A stretch of DNA of 64,000 bases from the NCBI RefSeq assembly GCF_025244905.1, contig NZ_CP104285.1:1240001-1304000 (forward strand). The letters run 5' to 3'. Both the position numbers and the translations under genes were made by a program. The first letter of the stretch is position 1; every line of letters begins with the position of its first letter. Shown here one piece after another: positions 58,062-64,000 of the stretch. The stretch is from Enterobacter mori (GTDB lineage Bacteria; Pseudomonadota; Gammaproteobacteria; Enterobacterales; Enterobacteriaceae). Below the pieces are notes generated by a model. That model was not told the DNA's origin, made no database searches, and saw nothing but the letters and a program-made list of their open reading frames with translations.

Positions 58062-58508
58062 TTATTTCGCGTCGTGCGCGTGGTCGTCTTCGCGGCAATC
58101 GCCTTCAGCACAATGACCGTACAGGTACAGGCTGTGGTTGGTCAGGCGAATCCCATGACGAGCGGCGATTTCACGCTGGCGTGATTCGATGGAATCATCG
58201 CTGAATTCAATAACCTTGCCACAATCGAGGCAGATCAGGTGATCGTGATGATGCTGCTGGGTCAGCTCGAAAACGGATTTACCGCCCTCGAAGTTATGAC
58301 GGGTAACAATGCCCGCGTCATCGAACTGGTTCAGCACACGATACACGGTTGCCAGCCCAATCTCTTCACCCATGTCGATAAGACGTTTGTAGAGGTCTTC
58401 CGCACTGACATGGTGATTGTCTGGCCCCTGAAGCACTTCAAGGATTTTTAACCGAGGAAGCGTTACTTTCAGGCCAGCCTTCTTTAATGCGGTATTGTTG
58501 TCAGTCAT
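58062..58508 (-). CDS. fur: Fur, ferric uptake regulator
   Basis: 148 residues, as E. coli. There is an N-terminal winged helix (LYKRLIDMGEEIGLATVYRVLNQF) and a dimerisation domain with HHHDHLICLDCG metal ligands and the ending GDCREDDHAHDAK. With ferrous iron it represses iron uptake genes. Its start overlaps the stop of the leader ORF uof, so translation is probably coupled. fldA, upstream on the same strand, may contribute read-through transcripts. Confidence 0.98.
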   Translation of the reverse strand: MTDNNTALKKAGLKVTLPRLKILEVLQGPDNHHVSAEDLYKRLIDMGEEIGLATVYRVLNQFDDAGIVTRHNFEGGKSVFELTQQHHHDHLICLDCGKVIEFSDDSIESRQREIAARHGIRLTNHSLYLYGHCAEGDCREDDHAHDAK

Positions 58509-58587
58509 GCGGAATCTGTCCTGTTGCTAAACGATTCACTTCTAAAGAAGAAGTGACAGAAAATGCACTTGGGATATTGCGTCTCAT
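58501..58587 (-). CDS. uof: Uof, leader peptide upstream of fur
   Basis: A 28-codon ORF starting MRRNIPSAF whose stop codon (58501-58503) lies just inside the fur coding start. In E. coli an uof ORF of the same length occupies this place. Translation of uof is required for fur translation, and RyhB represses uof, linking Fur synthesis to iron. Length, position and overlap fit; a strong SD is not obvious. Confidence 0.65.
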   Translation of the reverse strand: MRRNIPSAFSVTSSLEVNRLATGQIPHD

Positions 58588-58799
58588 TATAGAACTGCCA
58601 TGGCTAAATGAAAACTGCAAGTCTCAAGCAAAGTATGCTTATAAAAACGTGGTATCACCAACAAACTTGTTCGATGGCATCCACTTTTTACCAGGGGGAT
58701 ATTGTACAGGTCTGAACGAAAAAGTTAAAAGTTTGTAGCAATTAATTTAATCGGTTTTACCTGGTAAACGGGCGCAACCGGAGTTGCGCCACCGTGAAA

Positions 58800-59330
58800 T
58801 CAGGCGTTAAGAATGTCGTCGAGGTTCAGTTCTTCGCGAACCTGCTTAACCCATTTCTCAACGCGTTCAGCGGTCAGTTCCGGCTGACGGTCTTCGTCGA
58901 TGGCCAGGCCGACAAAGTGGTCGTCATCTGCCAGGCCTTTAGAGGCTTCAAAGTGGTAACCCGCCGTTGGCCAGTGGCCCACGATAGCAGCACCGCGCGG
59001 TTCAATAATGTCGCGGATGGTGCCCAATGCGTCACAGAAGTATTCTGCGTAGTCTTCCTGGTCGCCACAACCGAACAGCGCGACCAGCTTACCGTTGAAG
59101 TCAACTTCTTCCAGGGTTGGGAAGAAATCGTCCCAGTCACACTGCGCTTCACCGTAGTACCAGGTCGGGATACCCAGCAGCAGGATGTCATAGCCTTCGA
59201 GATCTTCTTTGCTGCTCTTGGCGATGTCGTGCACATCGGCAACGTCTTTACCGAGCTGTTTTTGAATGTTTTTTGCGATATTTTCGGTATTGCCGGTATC
59301 ACTGCCGAAGAAAATGCCGATGATTGCCAT
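58800..59330 (-). CDS. fldA: FldA, flavodoxin I
   Basis: 176 residues from the ATG at 59330 ([17 protein letters not shown]), the E. coli start. The phosphate loop GSDTGNTEN and flavin-stacking loops ([26 protein letters not shown]) are present. It is an essential FMN electron carrier for IspG/IspH, biotin and methionine synthesis and radical-SAM enzymes such as LipA and MiaB, both in this window. It lies upstream of fur on the same strand. Confidence 0.97.
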   Translation of the reverse strand: MAIIGIFFGSDTGNTENIAKNIQKQLGKDVADVHDIAKSSKEDLEGYDILLLGIPTWYYGEAQCDWDDFFPTLEEVDFNGKLVALFGCGDQEDYAEYFCDALGTIRDIIEPRGAAIVGHWPTAGYHFEASKGLADDDHFVGLAIDEDRQPELTAERVEKWVKQVREELNLDDILNA

Positions 59331-59485
59331 GAGTAAAATAACCTCTTGAAACTTAATGGTATGGTGGCGCAATTTGTCCACGGATAAGGGCAATAATAGC
59401 AGAACAGGCAACCCCGCGGAAACTGCTATCGCGCAGGACTGCACTCTGTGCTACATGAAAAGGGTCATAAAGGGGATTTTCAGAC

Positions 59486-59773
59486 TTATGCCTTGCTGCG
59501 CAATGTCTCAAGTTGAGTAATTAACATCTCTTCAATCAGTTCGCTGCGGCTGATGTTACGCGCCTCGGCCAGCTCATTCAGTGCATCGACAGCATCGGCG
59601 TTCAGCTTCAGTTCGACACGCTTAAGCCCACGATTTTTATCGCGTTTAAGCTGGTTGCGTTTATTAATACGCAGCTGTTCATCGCGCGAGAGCGGATTCG
59701 TTTTCGGTCGTCCCGGTCGACGCTCATTCGCGAACAGATCTAGTGTCGTACGGTCCGTTTGTTCTTTGGCCAT
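59486..59773 (-). CDS. ybfE: YbfE, LexA-regulated small DNA-binding-like protein
   Basis: 95 residues matching E. coli YbfE (97) by recall. The N-terminal half is very basic, with an RRPGRPKTN AT-hook-like motif. The C-terminal half resembles a ribbon-helix-helix (RVELKLNADAVDALNELAEARNISRSELIEEML). E. coli ybfE is in the LexA regulon; I could not find a good CTG-N10-CAG box upstream here. Function is unknown. Confidence 0.9.
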   Translation of the reverse strand: MAKEQTDRTTLDLFANERRPGRPKTNPLSRDEQLRINKRNQLKRDKNRGLKRVELKLNADAVDALNELAEARNISRSELIEEMLITQLETLRSKA

Positions 59774-59859
59774 GATTCTGAGACTTCGGGGGAAATACGC
59801 CGCCCTGCTAATGCCCGGGCGATAAGCGCGCCATCATACATCACCGAAAACGGCACGCC

Positions 59860-59882
59860 AACGACTGGAAGCCCACAACCTT
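59860..59882. other. Hairpin downstream of ybfF
   Basis: GACTGGAAG / CTTCCAGTC with a 7-nt loop, 20 bp after the ybfF stop. There is no T-run in the direction of ybfF transcription, so it is more likely a 3' stabiliser than a terminator. Confidence 0.45.
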
Positions 59883-59901
59883 CCAGTCGCTCTCTTTTTA
59901 A

Positions 59902-60675
59902 TCAATTTGCAGTATCAGAGAGATAGCGACGAATGGCGCGCAGTACAGCGTCCGGTTTTTCGGCGTGAACCCAGTGCCCGGCACCGGCGATCACATGGGC
60001 TCGGGCCTGCGGGAATTGGGCCAGGAGCGTGTCGCGGTAGGCATCGGTAACATAAGGAGAATTTCCGCCGCGAATAAAGAGGGTAGGGTGTGGCCACGCG
60101 GGGACGGTTTCCCAGCCCACGATGTTATTGTACTGCTCCCAGAGCACCGGCACGTTAAAACGCCATTGCCCGTCGACGAATGACTTCAGCAGGAATTGCA
60201 CGACGCCTTCTTCATCCAGATGCTCACGCATCACGGCGGCAGCCTGTTGGCGCGTCGCGACACCCGCGTCTGTGACCGCATTAATAGCGGCGAAAATCTC
60301 ATCGTGACGACGGACGTTGTAATCCACAGGCGCGACGTCAATGACAATCAGCCCGTTGATACGCTCTGGCGCAAGCGCCGTCAGGGCCATCACCGCTTTG
60401 CCACCCATGGAATGCCCGATCAGCGTTACCTTTTGCAGGCTATGTGCATCCAGCGTATCCAGCAGATCCTGCGCCATCGCCGCGTAGGTCATCTCGTCGG
60501 AACGCCCGGAAAGACCGTGATTGCGCATATCAACCTGAAAAATATCGTGGTCGGAAACCAGATCGCGCGCCAGCACGCCCAGGTTATCCAGGCTACCAAA
60601 CAGCCCGTGAACCAGTACGATGGGAGAATTATTGTTCGGCGATTGTGCAGATTGCGCTCGGGTATTCAATTTCAT
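59902..60675 (-). CDS. ybfF: YbfF, alpha/beta-hydrolase esterase
   Basis: 257 residues (E. coli 254). The nucleophile elbow GHSMGG (residue about 89), the oxyanion region VHGLFGS near the N-terminus and the terminal catalytic histidine in GAGHWVHAEKPD are present. The E. coli protein hydrolyses acyl-CoA and short esters in vitro. It diverges from seqA and is followed by ybfE. Confidence 0.94.
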   Translation of the reverse strand: MKLNTRAQSAQSPNNNSPIVLVHGLFGSLDNLGVLARDLVSDHDIFQVDMRNHGLSGRSDEMTYAAMAQDLLDTLDAHSLQKVTLIGHSMGGKAVMALTALAPERINGLIVIDVAPVDYNVRRHDEIFAAINAVTDAGVATRQQAAAVMREHLDEEGVVQFLLKSFVDGQWRFNVPVLWEQYNNIVGWETVPAWPHPTLFIRGGNSPYVTDAYRDTLLAQFPQARAHVIAGAGHWVHAEKPDAVLRAIRRYLSDTAN

Positions 60676-60858
60676 GGCAAAGTTCTTTTTTTACGTATGT
60701 CAGGTTAGGGTATCATGTTGACCATTCTGCCGCCCGGCTGCAAGGATCCAGTTTAATCTGACTTTTGCCGCCTGCCGGGTTTGACGCTATCCGCTGTTGG
60801 GATTTGACCTTATAATCCCAACGACTTGTATTCAGATAAGATATCGCACTGGATTAAG

Positions 60859-61407
60859 ATGAAAACAATCGAAGTTGATGACGAACTCTATCAGTTTATT
60901 GCCAGCCAGACGCGGCATATCGGGGAGAGCGCGTCCGACATTTTACGGCGTATGCTTAAAATTTCCGCCGCCTCACAGCCTGCTACCCCTGTCACAAAAG
61001 ATGTCGTGTCTCAGCCGAGCGTTGTTGCACAAGCAAAACCTGCCGTGATACCGGCAAAGGATAAAGTGCGCGCAGTACGTGAACTATTGCTGTCTGATGA
61101 ATATGCAGAGCAGAAAAAGGCGGTTAACCGCTTTATGCTGGTGCTGTCTACACTTCATTCACTGGATAACAACGCGTTTGCTGAAGCGACCGAGTCGCTG
61201 CACGGTCGCACCCGTGTCTATTTCGCGGGCGACGAACAGACGCTGCTGCAAAATGGCAATCAAACCAAACCTAAACATGTCCCTGGCACACCGTACTGGG
61301 TCATCACCAATACCAATACGGGCCGCAAGTGCAGCATGGTTGAACATATCATGCAGTCCATGCAGTTCCCGGCGGAATTGATTGAAAAGGTTTGCGGTAC
61401 AATTTAA
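60859..61407 (+). CDS. seqA: SeqA, replication sequestration protein
   Basis: 182 residues from the ATG at 60859 (MKTIEVDDELYQFIA), the family start. The N-terminal oligomerisation domain (1-35), a flexible Pro/Ala/Val linker and the C-terminal domain that reads hemimethylated GATC (TPYWVITNTNTGRKCSMVEHIM) are present. It delays re-initiation at oriC and organises new DNA. The stop is 24 bp before pgm, and the two are cotranscribed in E. coli. Confidence 0.97.
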   Translation: MKTIEVDDELYQFIASQTRHIGESASDILRRMLKISAASQPATPVTKDVVSQPSVVAQAKPAVIPAKDKVRAVRELLLSDEYAEQKKAVNRFMLVLSTLHSLDNNAFAEATESLHGRTRVYFAGDEQTLLQNGNQTKPKHVPGTPYWVITNTNTGRKCSMVEHIMQSMQFPAELIEKVCGTI

Positions 61408-61431
61408 CCCTTGCATCAAAAGGACCAGGCA

Positions 61432-63072
61432 ATGGCAAATCACAGCCGTGCAGGCCAACCTGCACAACAAAGCGATTTGATTAACGTCGCTCAACTGACT
61501 GCGCAGTATTACGTACTGAAGCCGGTCGTGGGCAACGCAGAACACGCAGTGAAGTTTGGTACATCTGGTCACCGCGGCAGTGCGGCGCGCCATAGCTTTA
61601 ACGAACCGCACATTCTGGCCATTGCCCAGGCCATCGCGGAAGAGCGCACCAAAAATGGCGTCACCGGTCCATGCTACGTAGGGAAAGATACTCACGCCCT
61701 GTCTGAACCGGCGTTTATTTCCGTACTGGAAGTGCTGGCAGCGAATGGTGTGGATGTGATTGTTCAGGAGAACAACGGTTTCACGCCAACGCCTGCGGTC
61801 TCTAACGCAATCCTTGTGCACAACAAAAAAGGTGGCGCACAGGCTGACGGTATCGTCATTACGCCATCTCATAACCCGCCAGACGACGGTGGCATTAAAT
61901 ACAATCCGCCTAACGGTGGCCCGGCAGACACCAACGTCACCAAAGTGGTGGAAGACCGTGCGAACGCCCTGTTAGCCGACGATCTGAAAGGCGTTAAACG
62001 TATTTCTCTGGATGCCGCCATGGCGTCCGGTCATGTGAAAGAGCAGGATCTGGTTCAGCCGTTCGTGGAAGGGCTGGCGGATATCGTCGATATGGCGGCC
62101 ATCCAGAAAGCCGGTCTGAAGCTGGGTGTAGATCCGCTGGGCGGCTCCGGTATTGAATACTGGAAACGCATTGCAGAGCATTACAAGCTGGATCTGACCA
62201 TCGTAAACGATCATGTCGATCAGACCTTCCGCTTTATGCACCTCGATAAAGACGGCGCGATCCGCATGGACTGCTCCTCCGAGTGCGCGATGGCCGGCCT
62301 GCTGGCGCTGCGCGATAAATTCGATCTGGCGTTTGCTAACGACCCGGATTATGACCGTCACGGTATCGTCACCCCTGCCGGGCTGATGAACCCGAACCAC
62401 TACCTGGCTGTCGCCATTAACTACCTGTTCCAGCACCGTCCGCAGTGGGGCAAAGAGGTAGCTGTCGGTAAAACGCTGGTCTCCTCTGCGATGATCGACC
62501 GCGTGGTCGATGCGCTGGGCCGCAAGCTGGTGGAAGTGCCGGTGGGCTTCAAATGGTTCGTTGACGGTCTGCACGACGGCAGCTTCGGCTTCGGCGGTGA
62601 AGAGAGCGCGGGCGCGTCCTTCCTGCGCTTCGACGGCACGCCGTGGTCAACCGATAAAGACGGCATCATCATGTGTCTGCTGGCGGCGGAAATCACCGCA
62701 GTCACCGGTAAGAACCCGCAGGAACATTACAACGAGCTGGCGGAGCGTTTTGGCGCGCCAAGCTATAACCGCATTCAGGCTGGTGCGACCTCTGCACAGA
62801 AAGCCGCGCTGTCCAAACTCTCTCCGGAGATGGTCAGCGCAAGCACCCTGGCGGGCGATCCGATCACCGCGCGCCTGACGGCGGCGCCGGGTAACGGAGC
62901 GTCTATCGGCGGCCTGAAAGTGATGACCGAGAACGGCTGGTTCGCCGCGCGTCCATCCGGTACGGAAGATGCGTACAAAATCTATTGCGAGAGCTTCCTC
63001 GGCGCTGAACATCGTCAGCAGATTGAGAAAGAAGCGGTAGAAATTGTCAGCGAAGTGCTGAAAAACGCGTAA
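61432..63072 (+). CDS. pgm: Pgm, phosphoglucomutase
   Basis: 546 residues from the ATG at 61432 ([13 protein letters not shown]), with AGGACCAGG upstream and the E. coli length. The catalytic phosphoserine is Ser146 in [11 protein letters not shown]. The metal loop NDPDYDRHG, sugar-binding [10 protein letters not shown] and phosphate-binding RPSGTED are present. It interconverts glucose-1-P and glucose-6-P for glycogen, trehalose and UDP-glucose. It ends before a REP pair. Confidence 0.98.
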   Translation: MANHSRAGQPAQQSDLINVAQLTAQYYVLKPVVGNAEHAVKFGTSGHRGSAARHSFNEPHILAIAQAIAEERTKNGVTGPCYVGKDTHALSEPAFISVLEVLAANGVDVIVQENNGFTPTPAVSNAILVHNKKGGAQADGIVITPSHNPPDDGGIKYNPPNGGPADTNVTKVVEDRANALLADDLKGVKRISLDAAMASGHVKEQDLVQPFVEGLADIVDMAAIQKAGLKLGVDPLGGSGIEYWKRIAEHYKLDLTIVNDHVDQTFRFMHLDKDGAIRMDCSSECAMAGLLALRDKFDLAFANDPDYDRHGIVTPAGLMNPNHYLAVAINYLFQHRPQWGKEVAVGKTLVSSAMIDRVVDALGRKLVEVPVGFKWFVDGLHDGSFGFGGEESAGASFLRFDGTPWSTDKDGIIMCLLAAEITAVTGKNPQEHYNELAERFGAPSYNRIQAGATSAQKAALSKLSPEMVSASTLAGDPITARLTAAPGNGASIGGLKVMTENGWFAARPSGTEDAYKIYCESFLGAEHRQQIEKEAVEIVSEVLKNA

Positions 63073-63085
63073 GTGCGGTTTGTGT

Positions 63086-63156
63086 GCCGGGCGGCACTGC
63101 GTTTGCCCGGCCTACAACAACGATCGTAGGCCCGGTAAGCGCTAGCGCCACCGGGC
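63086..63156. repeat. REP pair (BIME-like) between pgm and potE
   Basis: Two inverted REP-type units (63086-63115 and 63126-63156); the second reads GTAGGCCCGGTAAGCGCTAG onward and is followed by seven T. It separates two convergent genes and can terminate both. Confidence 0.8.
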
Positions 63157-63162
63157 TTTTTT

Positions 63163-64000
63163 TCAACTGTGCTTATTCTTCAATTCAAACCGTGGTGACA
63201 CCAAACCGTACAGCGTCCAGCCCATAAAGGTCACCATCGCCCCGTAGAGCATCGCTTCCTGGCCGGATGAGTAGAGCGCATAGAAGCTGTAGATTGCCCC
63301 AATCAACGCCACGATATTGGCCGCTCGCGCCTTGCGCGGATCCACCTTCGCGACTTTCTGAATAATCACCAGCGCCGCCATCGAGAGAATATACGGGATG
63401 ATGTTGGTCACCACCGCCAGATTGACCAGCACGTTAAACTGGCTGTTCAACGACGGGCTGATGGTCATCAGCGACAAACCACTCTGGAAGATAACAATCG
63501 CCAGCATGCCCTGCACCGGCGCATCCGCTTTGGTCACGCGGGAGAAGATTTTTGGGAAGTAACCTTCATCAGCCGAGGATTTAAACACCTGTGCGATGGT
63601 GAACTGCCAGCCGAGCAGCGAGCCGCAGCAGGACATGACCATCAGCCCCATGATCACTTTCCCGACCTCAGGCGTGAACATCTGCGCGAAGGCCAGCCCG
63701 AACGGTGCCGTGGAGTTGGCCAGATCCATGTTTGGCACAATGCCCGCAATCACGTTCGTCGAAACGATATAGATCACCGCCGCACCCAGGGTGCCGCCGA
63801 GTACCGCAATCGGCACGTTCTTCTCCGGATTCTCTACCACTTCCGCGTTCGCGCAGGCGGATTCCAGGCCGAGGAAGGCCCACAGCGTCATGGCGATGGA
63901 TGACCCAACAGCGGTAAAGAAAGGTACGTTGTGCGGGTTCCAGGAATTCGCGTACAGCGTCGGGCTAAACCAGAACCAGCCGATGATGCACAGACCGACT
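63163..64000 (-). CDS. potE: PotE, putrescine-ornithine antiporter (3' part; 5' end outside window)
   Basis: The frame stays open to the right edge, giving the last 279 codons of a protein that is 439 residues in E. coli. The visible part has several transmembrane helices and matches E. coli PotE (GWFWFSPTLY, TLWAFLGLESACANAEVVE, ending VSPRFELKNKHS). It belongs to the APC superfamily and exchanges ornithine for putrescine, or imports putrescine, at the inner membrane. In E. coli speF lies upstream in the same operon; it would be beyond 64000. Confidence 0.94.
   Translation of the reverse strand, partial: VGLCIIGWFWFSPTLYANSWNPHNVPFFTAVGSSIAMTLWAFLGLESACANAEVVENPEKNVPIAVLGGTLGAAVIYIVSTNVIAGIVPNMDLANSTAPFGLAFAQMFTPEVGKVIMGLMVMSCCGSLLGWQFTIAQVFKSSADEGYFPKIFSRVTKADAPVQGMLAIVIFQSGLSLMTISPSLNSQFNVLVNLAVVTNIIPYILSMAALVIIQKVAKVDPRKARAANIVALIGAIYSFYALYSSGQEAMLYGAMVTFMGWTLYGLVSPRFELKNKHS

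Noticed and set aside
59774-59901. LexA box upstream of ybfE
   Set aside because: No CTG-N10-CAG site with acceptable spacing was found by eye, although E. coli ybfE is LexA controlled.

Overview
This window looks like chromosomal DNA of an Enterobacter-like member of the Enterobacteriaceae. The proteins match, by recall, their Escherichia coli K-12 counterparts over full length. The order ybdR-rnk-rna-dcuC-pagP-cspE-crcB-tatE-lipA-lipB-dacA-mrdAB-leuS-gltIJKL-lnt-miaB-ubiF-tRNAs-asnB-nagDCAB-nagE-glnS-chiPQ-fur-fldA-seqA-pgm-potE is the order of the K-12 segment around ybdR to potE. The intergenic REP pairs and the differences from K-12 listed below argue against E. coli itself. No database search was possible, so the genus is an inference.

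Layout. 1-1.5 kb: the 3' part of ybdR, a small predicted membrane peptide, and rnk. 1.7-9.4 kb: an accessory block between rnk and rna, with a flavin reductase, the AraC-type regulator ypdC, and the fry/ypd PTS-aminopeptidase operon (fryB-fryC-ypdF-ypdE-fryA). In E. coli the ypdC-fryA-ypdE-ypdF-fryCB cluster lies next to glk, and rnk and rna are neighbours. 9.6-18.8 kb: rna, a dcuC gene with an in-frame stop at codon 50, pagP, cspE, a second small membrane peptide, crcB, ybeM, tatE, and the lipoylation genes lipA, ybeF, lipB and ybeD. 18.9-31 kb: cell-elongation genes (dacA, rlpA, mrdB, mrdA), ribosome-associated rlmH and rsfS, then nadD, holA, lptE and leuS; cobC is absent between rsfS and nadD. 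ybeL diverges from leuS.

31.1-33.0 kb is the main mobile region: an IS1111-subgroup IS110 element with perfect 11-bp subterminal inverted repeats, a structured 3' non-coding region that is a candidate guide (bridge/seek) RNA, and hairpin-rich flanks. 33-43.3 kb: rihA, the glutamate/aspartate importer gltIJKL (with a probable SroC sRNA after gltI), and the lnt-corC-ybeY-ybeZ-miaB row. 43.4-45.5 kb: ubiF and a seven-tRNA array (Met, Leu, Gln, Gln, Met, Gln, Gln) read leftward from one strong GC-discriminator promoter.

45.6-57.9 kb holds asnB and an amino-sugar regulon: nagBACD divergent from nagE, glnS, and chitoporin chiPQ. A NagC-type operator and a CRP-type site lie between nagB and nagE. 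chiP carries another NagC-type operator and a 13-nt match to the seed pairing site of the ChiX sRNA. Chito-oligosaccharide entry (ChiP), GlcNAc uptake (NagE) and catabolism (NagA, NagB) are therefore linked by shared signals. 58-64 kb: fur with its leader peptide uof, fldA, ybfE, ybfF, seqA, pgm and the 3' part of potE.

Two repeat families mark gene 3' ends: C/G-rich palindromes after ybeL, rihA, lnt and ubiF, and REP pairs between the convergent pairs chiQ/fur and pgm/potE. Nearly everything is standard core genome. The most novel material is the IS1111 guide-RNA locus and its flanks, the broken dcuC, the two unnamed small membrane peptides, and terminator-like hairpins at or near the 5' ends of the rnk and cspE messages.
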